DNA of 64,000 nucleotides from Clostridiales bacterium (lineage in GTDB: Bacteria; Bacillota; Peptococcia; DRI-13; UBA5745), in contig WRIW01000001.1 of NCBI GenBank assembly GCA_009782505.1, positions 1 through 64,000 of the forward strand, given 5' to 3'. Of the stretch, positions 9,163 through 19,856 are shown piece by piece (positions within the stretch are counted from its first letter, which is position 1; the number at the start of each line of letters is the position of its first letter). The translations under genes and the position numbers were made by a program. The notes beneath the pieces are model-generated. The model saw only the letters and a program-made list of their open reading frames with translations. It did not search any database and was not told the origin of the DNA.

Positions 9163-9725
9163 GCGATAGGCATATTCTCCTGCATAGCTGCTGCGGGCCT
9201 TGCACGATGTACCCCTTGGAAGCGTTGAGGCAGGAAGGCTACCGGGTATCGGGGTACTTCGACAACCCCAACATCCACCCTTACCGGGAATTCCGCTCCC
9301 GTCTTGATGCCTACCGCGTGATGGCGGAGCAAAGAGGGCTGGACGCGCGGATCGAGGAAGGGTACGGCCTGGAAGCTTTCCTGCTGCGGATAAAGGAAGC
9401 GCCCGACGGCGTCTACGGGGCGTTGTCCGCCGAACGCTGCGGGCTGTGCTACCGGCTGCGCATGGAGAGGGCGGCCGCGGCATGTAAGGAAGCGGGGCTG
9501 GAGGCTTACAGCACCACGCTTTTGGTGAGCCCATATCAGCATCACGACCTCATCCGGGAGGCGGGTGAAGCGGCTGCCGAGGCTTATGGGCTGAGCTTCC
9601 TGTACAGGGATTTCCGCCCGGGCTTCCGCCGGGGCCAGGCCATGGCCCGGGAAGCGGGGCTCTATATGCAGGGGTATTGCGGCTGTGTATTCAGCGAGTA
9701 CGAACGATACGGGGACCGAAAATGA
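9159..9725 (+). CDS. queH: Epoxyqueuosine reductase QueH
   Basis: QueH performs the last step of queuosine synthesis, reducing epoxyqueuosine in tRNA; it is the non-orthologous alternative to QueG. The protein has 188 residues. The cysteines expected for its metal and Fe-S cofactors are visible as HSCCGPC near the N-terminus (about 10-15), ERCGLC (about 92-97) and GYCGC near the end. It overlaps both ruvB and the SpoIID-like gene by ATGA and lies two genes before queA and tgt, the two earlier enzymes of the same pathway. Confidence 0.93.
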   Translation: MSDRHILLHSCCGPCTMYPLEALRQEGYRVSGYFDNPNIHPYREFRSRLDAYRVMAEQRGLDARIEEGYGLEAFLLRIKEAPDGVYGALSAERCGLCYRLRMERAAAACKEAGLEAYSTTLLVSPYQHHDLIREAGEAAAEAYGLSFLYRDFRPGFRRGQAMAREAGLYMQGYCGCVFSEYERYGDRK

Positions 9726-11191
9726 CAATACCGGCTAGATCAATCAAAGCATTTCTTTGTTTCGCCCTATGCCTTGCGCTGCTGTCAGAGGGGGCTTACA
9801 ACCGGACGGAAGGGGCGGCTATCCCCCAGGGTGAAGTCGTCGTCCGCGTTGCCCTGGGCCTGGGGCAAAAAGAAGCGGTGCTGACGGTAAGCCAAGGCGC
9901 TTATGGCATAAGCGACCCGGATAGTGGCGTGGAGGCGGGGAGACTTTCGCCCGGGGAGCGTATCACAGCCTCGCCTTCAGGCATCGGGTTGGTCATATCC
10001 GGCGACGGCGGATATCCGGGCGCAAGCGGCAGCCGTATCCTACTGGCGCCCATGGATGCGGGGCATGGCGTCGTCACCTACGGCGCGCGCTCCTACCGCG
10101 GGGCTATCGTGGTCGAGAACAAAAACGGTTTATTGAATGTGATCAACATATTGGACGTCGACCTCTATCTGCTGGGCGTGCTGCCTATGGAAATGGGGCT
10201 CTCCACCGCCCCCGCAGAAGCGCTGAAAGCCCAGGCGGTGGTCAGCCGGACCTACGCGCTGAAAAAGAAAAACCCAGCCGCTTCTTACGATCTGGTGTCC
10301 GGCTCAAGCGACCAACTCTACGGCGGCTTTGGCAGCGAGAAGGAGCATACCACGGCGGCAGTGGAAGCCACCGCCGGGCAAGGGATATACTACGACGGCC
10401 GACTCATCGAGGCTTTTTTCTCCTCAAACAGCGGCGGATATACCGAGGACGCGGAGAATGTCTGGAACGAATCTCTGCCCTATGCTAAAGCGGTCGCTTC
10501 CCCTTACGACGCTTTCGCCCTGGAAGCCGCCCAGGACGCCAACGGGTATCCCGGCAACACCTATAGCTGGCAGGTGCGCTATACCATAAGCGAGCTGCAA
10601 AGCATGATAGGGAAGTGGAACCAGGACAATCCGTCCTCGCCCATCAACATAGGGAGCCTGCAGTCCCTCAGCGCTCACGCCTTCGCCTTCGACCCCGCCA
10701 CAAGAAGGGTCACGGATCAGGCGAACGAAAGCGGCCGCATCACCCGGCTTGACCTCGCCGGCAGCGGTGGAGCATACTCGCTATACCGGGAAGGCGTACG
10801 GTCGTTCCTGGGCTTGCGCAGCGCCATGTTCACCCTCATCCCGGAAGGGGGCATAGCGGTCAGAAACGGCGCCGGGGCCGTGGTCATGCTGGGGCAGGGC
10901 ATAGCTGAATCCAAGGGTATCACCGCGGGCGGGCAGGCGGAGGATATCAACCCCGGCGGCAATAGTTTTTTCATCGCCACCGCGGACGGGGTCGTCGAAA
11001 TGAGCAAAAATGACGCGGGTACCGTCACGGCTTACGTCTTCGACGGCAAGGGTTACGGTCACGGCGTGGGCCTCAGCCAATGGGGCGCCATCGGCATGGC
11101 GCAAGCGGGCATGACATACGGGCAGATCATCGAGTACTACTATAATCAAAATAAAAACGACGGCAGACTGGCCGTGATGGCGGTACAGTAA
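9722..11191 (+). CDS. SpoIID/LytB-domain protein (secreted)
   Basis: A member of the SpoIID/LytB family, which includes the lytic transglycosylase of endospore engulfment and vegetative amidase enhancers. The ORF track starts at 9677, but the ATG at 9722 overlaps the queH stop as ATGA and directly precedes a signal peptide (IKAFLCFALCLALLSEG), giving 489 residues. Family hallmarks are VLPMEMGLSTAPAEALKAQA, VVSRTYALKK and, near the end, GKGYGHGVGLSQWGAIGMA. The position before queA-tgt is common in Clostridia. It suggests, but does not prove, a spore-forming lineage, because non-sporulating species also hold family members. Confidence 0.88.
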   Translation: MTIPARSIKAFLCFALCLALLSEGAYNRTEGAAIPQGEVVVRVALGLGQKEAVLTVSQGAYGISDPDSGVEAGRLSPGERITASPSGIGLVISGDGGYPGASGSRILLAPMDAGHGVVTYGARSYRGAIVVENKNGLLNVINILDVDLYLLGVLPMEMGLSTAPAEALKAQAVVSRTYALKKKNPAASYDLVSGSSDQLYGGFGSEKEHTTAAVEATAGQGIYYDGRLIEAFFSSNSGGYTEDAENVWNESLPYAKAVASPYDAFALEAAQDANGYPGNTYSWQVRYTISELQSMIGKWNQDNPSSPINIGSLQSLSAHAFAFDPATRRVTDQANESGRITRLDLAGSGGAYSLYREGVRSFLGLRSAMFTLIPEGGIAVRNGAGAVVMLGQGIAESKGITAGGQAEDINPGGNSFFIATADGVVEMSKNDAGTVTAYVFDGKGYGHGVGLSQWGAIGMAQAGMTYGQIIEYYYNQNKNDGRLAVMAVQ

Positions 11192-11192
11192 G

Positions 11193-12209
11193 ATGGATAT
11201 CTCCTTATTTGATTATGACTTGCCAAAGGAGTTGATCGCGCAGAAGCCCATCGAGCCAAGGGATCATTCCCGTATGCTTGTTCTGTCGGAGGGAGGGCTG
11301 GCCCACGACCGTTTTTATCATCTTCCCCACTATCTGAAACCCGGCGACCTTCTGGTCTTCAATCGAACCAGAGTGCTGCCCGCAAGGCTTTTGGGAAGAA
11401 AGGCGGATACCGGCGGCCGCGCCGAGTGCTTTCTTCTCCATCAGGTATCGCCGGAGGTATGGTCATGCCTGGTCAGGCCGGGCAGGCGCATTGCCCCGGG
11501 CGTGAGGCTGGTATTCGGGGACGGAGGGTTGGAAGGGCTCGTCGAAGAACGGACGGAAGGGGGGGGCCGCCTTGTCCGCTTCCGCTGGCAGGGGGATTTC
11601 GAAGCCGCGCTCAACCGGGCGGGGCAGGTACCGCTGCCGCCCTACATCCATGAGAAGCTTGACGACCCGGAACGGTACCAGACGGTATACGGAGATAAAC
11701 CCGGCTCAGCCGCGTCGCCCACAGCGGGGCTGCATTTCACGGAAGACGCCCTTTCCGGATTACGCGCCAAGGGCGTAGAGTTGGCGCAGGTGCTGCTCCA
11801 CGTGGGCCTGGGCACCTTCCGCCCCGTGGATACGCAGGTCGTCGAAGACCACAAGATGCACAAGGAGTACTGCGAGGTAAGCGAAGAGGCGGCTCAAGCG
11901 GTGAACCGGGCGAAGGGCGAGGGGCGGCGCGTCGTGGCGGTGGGCACGACGGCGCTGCGCACCCTGGAAGCCATGGGCAAGACCGGCGCCTTGCAAGCCG
12001 GCGCCGGGTGGACGGATCTATACATCTATCCGGGGTACCGTTTCAACATGACCGACGGCCTGCTTACGAATTTCCACCTGCCCAGATCCAGCCTGCTCAT
12101 GCTGGTGAGCGCCCTGGCGGGCAGGGAGCGTGTCATGGAGGCGTACCAGGAAGCCATACGGGAGGGCTACCGCTTCTTTTCCTTTGGCGACGCCATGCTG
12201 ATTTTATAA
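11193..12209 (+). CDS. queA: S-adenosylmethionine:tRNA ribosyltransferase-isomerase QueA
   Basis: QueA transfers the ribose part of SAM onto preQ1-modified tRNA to give epoxyqueuosine. It has 338 residues, the normal length. Recognisable blocks are FDYDLPKELIAQKPIEPRD at the start, SAASPTAGLHFT in the middle and TNFHLPRSSLLMLVSA near the end. It begins 1 bp after the previous stop and is followed by tgt after 15 bp, so the three queuosine genes queH, queA and tgt are transcribed together. Confidence 0.97.
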   Translation: MDISLFDYDLPKELIAQKPIEPRDHSRMLVLSEGGLAHDRFYHLPHYLKPGDLLVFNRTRVLPARLLGRKADTGGRAECFLLHQVSPEVWSCLVRPGRRIAPGVRLVFGDGGLEGLVEERTEGGGRLVRFRWQGDFEAALNRAGQVPLPPYIHEKLDDPERYQTVYGDKPGSAASPTAGLHFTEDALSGLRAKGVELAQVLLHVGLGTFRPVDTQVVEDHKMHKEYCEVSEEAAQAVNRAKGEGRRVVAVGTTALRTLEAMGKTGALQAGAGWTDLYIYPGYRFNMTDGLLTNFHLPRSSLLMLVSALAGRERVMEAYQEAIREGYRFFSFGDAMLIL

Positions 12210-13343
<1,134 letters not shown>

Positions 13344-13368
13344 AAGTAAAAATTTACGTGTTTTTTTC

Positions 13369-13397
13369 TTGCATACATTTCCATTTTATAGTATTAT
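13369..13397 (+). promoter_or_regulatory. Promoter of the yajC-secDF unit
   Basis: -35 TTGCAT (13369-13374), 17 bp spacer, -10 TATTAT (13392-13397) lie in a strikingly AT-rich 97 bp gap. Just upstream, CGTAAA / TTTACG followed by TGTTTTTTTC looks like a weak terminator for tgt. Confidence 0.65.
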
Positions 13398-13439
13398 TCT
13401 TTTTATAGTCTTACATAAGAGCAGCGAGGAGGTTTTTTC

Positions 13440-13793
13440 GTGCCGGACCAATATTTAACTATTCTATGGGTCGTGGGGATTGGGGCGTTGATGTACTTTA
13501 TGATGATCAGGCCCCAGCGTAAGCAGCAGAAGGCGAAAGCGGCGATGATGAGCAGCCTGAAGAAGGGCGACAGGGTCGTCACCGCGGGGGGTATCTACGG
13601 CATCGTGAGAAGCGTGAAGGACGACAAGGTGACCCTTGAGATCGCTTCCGAGGTATATGTGCAGTTCACCAAAAGCGCGGTGGGGAGCATTTTGCGCAGC
13701 AACGAATCGAAAGCGTCCGCTCCGGAACCCGATACGGTCATGGACAGCGATACCGAAGACGCCGAGTACGTCGTCGAGCAGGATGAAGAATAA
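13440..13793 (+). CDS. yajC: Preprotein translocase subunit YajC
   Basis: The small membrane partner of SecDF. It has 117 residues with a GTG start behind GAGGAGG. One N-terminal membrane helix (ILWVVGIGALMYFMMI) is followed by the family block RPQRKQQK and KKGDRVVTAGGIYGIV. The C-terminus is a longer acidic tail than usual (EPDTVMDSDTEDAEYVVEQDEE). It leads directly into secD. Confidence 0.94.
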   Translation: MPDQYLTILWVVGIGALMYFMMIRPQRKQQKAKAAMMSSLKKGDRVVTAGGIYGIVRSVKDDKVTLEIASEVYVQFTKSAVGSILRSNESKASAPEPDTVMDSDTEDAEYVVEQDEE

Positions 13794-13817
13794 CCCCCGT
13801 GACGAAGGAGGAAGCTG

Positions 13818-15119
13818 ATGAAAACCGGTAAGGCGGCGGCTGTGCTCGTGGTTCTTGTATTGACCATCGCCAGCGCTATCCTGGGGATCACCTATCTAGG
13901 GCAGTATCTAAAGCTTGGTTTGGACTTGAAAGGCGGCGTGCAGGTGCGCGTACAGGCCCAGGGCGACGCGACCAAGGAAGAGATGGACAAGGTCATGTCC
14001 ATCATGAACATGCGTATCAACAGCTTGGGCGTAACGGAGCCCTCCATCCAGCGCGAGGGCGCTAACCGGGTACTGATCGAGCTGCCCGGCGTCCAGGACC
14101 CGGAGGAGGCCATCGCCATGATCGGCAAGACCGCCTACCTGACCTTCGGCATCTTTGATGAAGAGGGCAATGTGGGCATTGTGCTGGACGGGAGCCATCT
14201 GGTCAACGCCCAGGAAGCGCTGCAGCCGGCGAGTACCCAGCCGGGGAGTATGCAGTTTGGCGACGAATATGTGGTGAGGCTGGACTTCGACAACGAAGGG
14301 AAACAGATATTCGCGGAGACCACGCAGTACCTGGTGGATACCTACCCCAACCTGTCCATATATGACGCCTCTTACAGCGGGGATTGGCGCCGCAATATCG
14401 CGATTTTTCTCGATGACGACATTATCTCCGTCCCCTTTGTCAGCGTCGCGATCCCTACGGGCGAAGCGGTGATCACCGGCTACAAGAGCCTTGCGGAAGC
14501 CAGGCAGCTCGCGTTGCTGCTTAAGTCCGGCGCTTTGCCGGTACCTGTGGAAATCGTCGAGAAGCGCACCATAGGCCCCACCCTGGGCGCCGACTCCATC
14601 AAGAAGAGCCAGACCGCCGGGCTTATCGGGCTTGCTCTGGTCATCATCTTTGTCCTGGTCGTATACAGGCTGCCGGGTGTGATCGCCGGATTCTCCCTCG
14701 TCCTGTACAGCGTGCTTCTCCTGTCGGTGATGGCCCTCATCCGGGCGACGCTGACCTTGCCGGGGATACTGGGCATCGTGCTCTCCATCGGCATGTGCGT
14801 GGATTCCAACATCATCATCTACGAGAGGTTGAAGGACGAGCTACGCTCGGGCAAGACCCTTCGCTCCGCGATCAACTCAGGCTTCTCCAGAGCGCTGTGG
14901 ACCATCATCGACTCAAACGTGACCACGCTGATCGCCGCCGCGGTATTATTCTGGAAGGGGACCGGCAGCATAAAAGGCTTCGCCGTCACCCTGAGCATCG
15001 GAATATTGATCAGCATGTTTACCGCCATTGTATATACAAGGTTCCTGCTTAAAAACACCGCCGAGTCGGGGCTTTTTGCCAACCTGGCCCTGTATGGCGT
15101 GAAAGGAGCGGGAAAATGA
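13818..15119 (+). CDS. secD: Protein translocase subunit SecD
   Basis: SecD uses the proton gradient to help pull secreted proteins off the translocon. It has 433 residues. Membrane helix 1 at the start is followed by LGLDLKGGVQV, the signature of the first periplasmic part. The extracellular domain spans about residues 35-265, and five membrane helices follow (for example AGLIGLALVIIFVLVVY) with the family motif GMCVDSNIIIYERLKDEL. GAAGGAGG precedes the ATG. It overlaps secF by 4 bp. Confidence 0.96.
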   Translation: MKTGKAAAVLVVLVLTIASAILGITYLGQYLKLGLDLKGGVQVRVQAQGDATKEEMDKVMSIMNMRINSLGVTEPSIQREGANRVLIELPGVQDPEEAIAMIGKTAYLTFGIFDEEGNVGIVLDGSHLVNAQEALQPASTQPGSMQFGDEYVVRLDFDNEGKQIFAETTQYLVDTYPNLSIYDASYSGDWRRNIAIFLDDDIISVPFVSVAIPTGEAVITGYKSLAEARQLALLLKSGALPVPVEIVEKRTIGPTLGADSIKKSQTAGLIGLALVIIFVLVVYRLPGVIAGFSLVLYSVLLLSVMALIRATLTLPGILGIVLSIGMCVDSNIIIYERLKDELRSGKTLRSAINSGFSRALWTIIDSNVTTLIAAAVLFWKGTGSIKGFAVTLSIGILISMFTAIVYTRFLLKNTAESGLFANLALYGVKGAGK

Positions 15120-15988
15120 AAACAGAATTGAATTTTAACTTTCATCAAAAGCGGAAGTTTTTCTATGTCGCCTCGGCTGTCCTTCTGGTCGTCGGGCTCG
15201 TCTCCCTGATATTTCAGGGCTTGAACCAAGGTATAGAGTTTCAAAGCGGCACTTTGATGGATCTGAAGTTCGACGACAGCGCCGTATCCATGGAGCAGGT
15301 CCGTCAGGTACTGGCGGAGTACGGCTTGGAGAACAGCAGCATCACGCTGGATAGCGAAGGGACCTATGTCATCAAATCCCTCGAGCTAAGCGAGGAGACC
15401 CAAACAAGCGTCATGGCGTCATTCCTTAGCCAACTTGGCGGGTACGATATGAAGAGGATAGAGAGCGTGGGTCCCATCGTCGGGAAGGAACTCACGCAAA
15501 ACGCCATCATCGCCTTATCCATCGCTTCGGCACTGATGCTCGTCTACATATCGATACGGTTCCAGTGGAAGTTCGCCGTGGCTGCTATACTCTGCCTCGT
15601 CCATGATTCGCTGATCATGCTGGGCTTTTTCTCCTTATTTCAGTTCGAGGTGGAGAGCTCTTTCATCGCGGCGGTGCTGACCACGATCGGGTATTCCATC
15701 AACAACACCATAGTCGTATTTGACCGGATACGGGAAAACATGAAGTTGAATCCGAAGTGGAAAGGGGAGGAGCTTATCAACAGAAGCATCAACCAAACCC
15801 TTATCCGCTCCATCAATCTCGCCATGACCGTAGCGCTGGTACTGGGGGCGCTCATCATCCTTGGGGGCAAGACTACCCGTGTCTTCGCCATTGCCCTTAT
15901 GGTGGGCAATATCTCCGGGTTCTATTCGTCGGCGTTTATCTCCGGGAACCTGTGGCTGGAATTCAAACCTGACGTGAAAACGGGTTAG
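15116..15988 (+). CDS. secF: Protein translocase subunit SecF
   Basis: The partner of SecD, 290 residues. Membrane helix 1 (FFYVASAVLLVVGLVSLIF) precedes the GIEFQSGTLMDL block, and the C-terminal helix bundle carries TTIGYSINNTIVVFDRIREN. The pair is split, as in most Gram-negatives and many Clostridia, rather than fused as in Bacillus. Confidence 0.96.
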   Translation: MKTELNFNFHQKRKFFYVASAVLLVVGLVSLIFQGLNQGIEFQSGTLMDLKFDDSAVSMEQVRQVLAEYGLENSSITLDSEGTYVIKSLELSEETQTSVMASFLSQLGGYDMKRIESVGPIVGKELTQNAIIALSIASALMLVYISIRFQWKFAVAAILCLVHDSLIMLGFFSLFQFEVESSFIAAVLTTIGYSINNTIVVFDRIRENMKLNPKWKGEELINRSINQTLIRSINLAMTVALVLGALIILGGKTTRVFAIALMVGNISGFYSSAFISGNLWLEFKPDVKTG

Positions 15989-16054
15989 CGGCGTCCGGCT
16001 TAACCCGCGCCGGCTTGGTAAGCCGATGCGGCAATCACAAAGGGGGTATGATCC

Positions 16055-16642
16055 ATGCAGGTACAACTTATCCTGATCCTGATTTTTGCCATCATCGTGG
16101 CGGCTTTCTCCGTCCAAAACACCATGGCGGTGGTGATACGTTTCCTGTTCTGGGAGGCGAACCTTTCCCTGGTGCTGGTCATACTGGGATCCATCGCCCT
16201 GGGCGCTGTATTTATCTATCTCGTGGACCTGGCGAAGCAGATACAGGTCAAGCGGGAGATGAAGGAGCTCAATCAACGGGTCGCCGCCCTTACCGGGGAA
16301 AAGGAAGCCCTGGAGCGCGCCCTTGCCGGGCTGCAGGGCGCGCCGGAGCAAGCCGGGTACGGCGACGAAGCCGGGACGGGGCAGCAGGATATACCGCCCG
16401 TGCAGTATGAGGCCCAGGCGCCCCCGCAGCATGATACGCCTGCCGGGCAGCCGACGTACGGCGATGAGCTTTCGATGCCGCTCGTTGAAGCGCAGGTTGC
16501 CGAGCTCCAGGCTGTGCCCCAGGCCGAGGCGCAGCCGGCGCCTAAGTTTGACCCGGAGACCGGCTTGCCGCTCTCACCGGGGGAGATCACGACCCTGGAG
16601 GAGCTTGACCGGATGATCGGGAGCGCAGATGACGGGCCGTAA
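16055..16642 (+). CDS. LapA-domain (DUF1049-type) membrane protein
   Basis: 195 residues. Two N-terminal membrane helices (LILILIFAIIVAAFSVQN and LSLVLVILGSIALGAVFIYL) with FSVQNTMAVVIRFLFWEANL between them match the lipopolysaccharide-assembly protein A-like family, which in Gram-positives has no known role. A cytosolic coiled coil (about 58-95) and a Pro/Gln/Ala-rich low-complexity tail follow. The gene begins behind AAGGGGG and overlaps recJ by 14 bp. Confidence 0.8.
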   Translation: MQVQLILILIFAIIVAAFSVQNTMAVVIRFLFWEANLSLVLVILGSIALGAVFIYLVDLAKQIQVKREMKELNQRVAALTGEKEALERALAGLQGAPEQAGYGDEAGTGQQDIPPVQYEAQAPPQHDTPAGQPTYGDELSMPLVEAQVAELQAVPQAEAQPAPKFDPETGLPLSPGEITTLEELDRMIGSADDGP

Positions 16643-19600
16643 GCGCAAGAAGTGGAGAATCAAAGGCGACGCGTCGGCCTCAGGCGTTTCGCCTACCGGC
16701 CCCCTGGGCCTTCTGCCGCTGACCGACGAACTGCTGCGCGGGAGAGGCTTCCGTGAAGCGGGCGAGCAGCTCGGTTTCCTGAAGCATAGCGAGCTTGCGG
16801 ATCTGTCGGATCTCCGGCGGCTGCCCGGGATGGCCGCGGCGATACAGGCGATCAGGGAAGCTGTAGGGGAACGCAAGAAAATATGGATCTACGGCGATTA
16901 TGACGCCGACGGTATGACAGCCACCGCCTTGCTGATAAAAGCCTTAGCTTGTCTGGGCAGCAAGGCGGATTATTATATCCCCCATCGTTTCGAGGAGGGG
17001 TACGGGCTGCACAAGGAAGCCCTTCGCCAGATCAGGGATCAGGGGGCTGAGCTCCTCATCACCGTGGACTGTGGCGTCGCTTCCGCGGATGAAGCCGCTT
17101 TCGCCGCCTCGATAGGCTTGCCCCTCATCGTCACCGACCATCACCGGCCTCAGGATGAGCTGCCCGAAGCTCTGGCGCTCATCGACCCTGAGCTGATGGA
17201 GGAGCCGGGGGAAAGCAGGGGGCTCTCAGGGGCGGGGGTGGCTTTCGCCCTTGCCTACTGCCTCTATCAGGAGCTGGGCGCCGACGGGGACTTGACGGAA
17301 CTGGCCCAGCTAGCCGCTATAGGCTGCCTGGCGGACGGCATGCCCATGATAGGGGATAGCCGTGTGCTGACAGCCCTGGGGCTGGAGGGGATGAACCTCC
17401 ATCCTCTGCCGGGGATTTTGGCCATGGCAGTCAATGCCGGGCTGGACGGCAAAACCATCAACGAAAGCCATGTGGTGTTTACCTTCGCCCCCCGGCTGAA
17501 CGCCTCCGGGCGCCTTGAGGACCCCAACCTGGGCGTGAAGCTGCTCCTGGCGGAAAGCAGGCGTGAAGCCGACCCCTATGTGCAGCAGTTGGAGGCGCTT
17601 AACAAACGCCGCCAGGAATTGGACAGCGGTATCTATGAGGAGCTGGCCGGGCGGATATCCGAAACGCCGGAGTTGGCGGAGCCCCCGGTGCTCATCTTCG
17701 CCGGGGAAGGTTGGCACGTCGGGGTCATCGGCATTACAGCTACGCGGCTTTTGGAAAAGTACCGAAAGCCCGTCATCCTTATCTCCTTTGACGGCGAGAC
17801 CGGGCGGGGCAGCGGAAGGAGCCTGCCGGGGTATTCGCTGCACCAGGCGCTGGCCGGCGCCGCCGGGCTGCTGAGCGCCTTTGGGGGCCATGAGTACGCC
17901 TGCGGCCTGCGGATAGACCGGGGCAACCTGGAATCATTCCGGACCCGGATGCTGGCCTTCGCGCCGGCCCCCGGGCAGGGGCAAGGGGAGGAAAGCGAAG
18001 ATGAGACCGAAGGGGAGATCGAAGCGGATCTTATCGTCTCCCCGGGCCAGATGACCTTGCGTTGCGCGGAGGATCTGGAGAGGCTTGCCCCTTTCGGCGC
18101 CGGGAACCCAAGGCCCCTGTTCGTATTGCTTTCGATGAAGCTGACGGAGCAAAAACCCATGGGGCGGGATAAGCGGCACTATCAGCTTTTCTACAAGCCG
18201 GACCTGCCGGAAACCGCTTCTTTTGTGGCTTTCAATATGGAAGACGCCATTTTTTACCCCCAAGTGGGGAAAGTCTATGATTTGCTCTTCCAGCCGGAGA
18301 TCAACGAATGGCAAGGCCGGCGCTCCCTGCGCCTTGTACTGAAGGATTTCCGCGAAAGCGAAGGCCCATCCGCCGGCAGCGGCAAGGCTTCGGGGAAACC
18401 CCCGGACTGGTCGGTTTACCGGGAGAATATTCTTGGGGCCAAAGACTACCGGGACAAGCAGATCGAGGCCCTGGACGCCCTGGCGGCGGGCAGAAACACC
18501 ATGCTGATGATGGCCACGGGCAGGGGGAAGACGGCTGTGTTTCAAACGGCAGCGGCAGCCATGGGCCCACTGAACATCTGCATCGTCGTCTATCCCCTGC
18601 GCTCCCTGGCCCGGGATCAGATCGGCCGCATGGAGAAAGCTCTGGGACCCCTGGGGATACACGCGGCCCTGGCGTGGGGCGGGCTGGATCACTGGGAAAA
18701 GCGGTTTTTTTTCAACGAACTGTATCAAGGAAGGATACGCTTCGTCATCTCCACCGCCGAATTCCTCCAGGCTCATCTGGATAAATTCGAGCCCGTAGCG
18801 GAGCGTATAGGCTTATTCGTGGTGGATGAAGCCCATCACCTGGGGACGAGCCACCGCCAGGCGTACAGGGATCTGCAGAAAACATGGCATCGGCTGGGGT
18901 CCCCCTTATTTCTTGCCACCACCGCCACCGCCGACGATGCCTGCGCGGACAAGATCATCCGGGACTTCAACATCGCCAGCCTGGTGACCGAGGAGCATTG
19001 CCGGGAAAACCTGACCCTCCGGGACGGCAGGGGCAGGGACAACGAGGGGAAGTTAGCTTATCTCCTGGGCGAGGTACAGCCCGGGGGCAAAATGATCATC
19101 TACGTCAACAGCCGCCCGCTGACGGAAGAAATATGCCGGGCTTTGCAGGACAATCTGCCCTCAATGAAGAATAGTATCGGCTACTACCACGGGGGGTTGC
19201 CGCCTGAATCCCGCCAGGAGGCGGAGAAGGCTTTTCGCGCCGGGGAATGGCAGATACTGGTCAGCACCAGCGCTTTCGGGGAAGGCGCGGACATCCCGGA
19301 CATACGGGATGTAGTCCTCTATCATCTCTGCTTCTCCCGGGCTGAGTACAATCAGCTGTCCGGGCGGGCGGGGCGCGACGGGCAGACCGCGCGGATACAT
19401 CTGCTGTATAATAAGAAAGACGAGGAACTGAACCGGCTGCTCCTGCGGGAGGAAGCGCCGGACAGGGAGGTGCTGGGCGGCTTTTATCTGTATCTGCGGG
19501 AGAAAGCCGCGGTTGCCAACCCCCTGAGCATATCCGACGAAGACATGGCCCGGGAAGTGGCGCAGAGGGGTTATCACGGCTTCAGCGGCAAGACCGCGGG

Positions 19601-19856
19601 GTACTGCCTGGGCATACTGGAGGAGATCAGCCTGCTGCTCAGGGAGGAAACCGAAGGCCGCAGGGACGTCCATATGGCGCCGCCGCCCCCGGCGAGGCTG
19701 GATTTAAAGCAATCGTCCCTCTATATGGAAGGGCAGAAAAATGTCATCCTGTTTGAAGAATACGTGAACCTTGCTTTCTCGCCGGATCTGCCCCGGCTGC
19801 TCGAAGGCGTCAACCGGCCTATACTGCCTGAAAGGAGGCGGAACCATGACGGATGA
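16629..19856 (+). CDS. recJ: RecJ single-strand exonuclease fused to a RecQ-like SF2 helicase
   Basis: One uninterrupted 1075-residue frame holds two enzymes. Residues about 1-590 are RecJ, a 5'-3' single-strand DNA exonuclease of the DHH family: metal-binding GDYDADGMTA (about 89-98), TVDCGV (about 145-150), TDHH (169-172), and the DHHA1 block GRGSGRSLPGYSLHQAL with FGGHEYACGL. Residues about 600-930 are a superfamily 2 helicase: Walker A ATGRGKT (about 630), VVDEAHHL, TTATA, and motif VI QLSGRAGRDGQ, the RecQ-type form. The last 145 residues do not resemble the RecQ zinc or HRDC domains. Ordinary RecJ ends around 560-790 residues. It overlaps relA by 11 bp. apt, often placed between recJ and relA in Firmicutes, is absent. 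Confidence 0.92.
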   Translation: MTGRKRKKWRIKGDASASGVSPTGPLGLLPLTDELLRGRGFREAGEQLGFLKHSELADLSDLRRLPGMAAAIQAIREAVGERKKIWIYGDYDADGMTATALLIKALACLGSKADYYIPHRFEEGYGLHKEALRQIRDQGAELLITVDCGVASADEAAFAASIGLPLIVTDHHRPQDELPEALALIDPELMEEPGESRGLSGAGVAFALAYCLYQELGADGDLTELAQLAAIGCLADGMPMIGDSRVLTALGLEGMNLHPLPGILAMAVNAGLDGKTINESHVVFTFAPRLNASGRLEDPNLGVKLLLAESRREADPYVQQLEALNKRRQELDSGIYEELAGRISETPELAEPPVLIFAGEGWHVGVIGITATRLLEKYRKPVILISFDGETGRGSGRSLPGYSLHQALAGAAGLLSAFGGHEYACGLRIDRGNLESFRTRMLAFAPAPGQGQGEESEDETEGEIEADLIVSPGQMTLRCAEDLERLAPFGAGNPRPLFVLLSMKLTEQKPMGRDKRHYQLFYKPDLPETASFVAFNMEDAIFYPQVGKVYDLLFQPEINEWQGRRSLRLVLKDFRESEGPSAGSGKASGKPPDWSVYRENILGAKDYRDKQIEALDALAAGRNTMLMMATGRGKTAVFQTAAAAMGPLNICIVVYPLRSLARDQIGRMEKALGPLGIHAALAWGGLDHWEKRFFFNELYQGRIRFVISTAEFLQAHLDKFEPVAERIGLFVVDEAHHLGTSHRQAYRDLQKTWHRLGSPLFLATTATADDACADKIIRDFNIASLVTEEHCRENLTLRDGRGRDNEGKLAYLLGEVQPGGKMIIYVNSRPLTEEICRALQDNLPSMKNSIGYYHGGLPPESRQEAEKAFRAGEWQILVSTSAFGEGADIPDIRDVVLYHLCFSRAEYNQLSGRAGRDGQTARIHLLYNKKDEELNRLLLREEAPDREVLGGFYLYLREKAAVANPLSISDEDMAREVAQRGYHGFSGKTAGYCLGILEEISLLLREETEGRRDVHMAPPPPARLDLKQSSLYMEGQKNVILFEEYVNLAFSPDLPRLLEGVNRPILPERRRNHDG

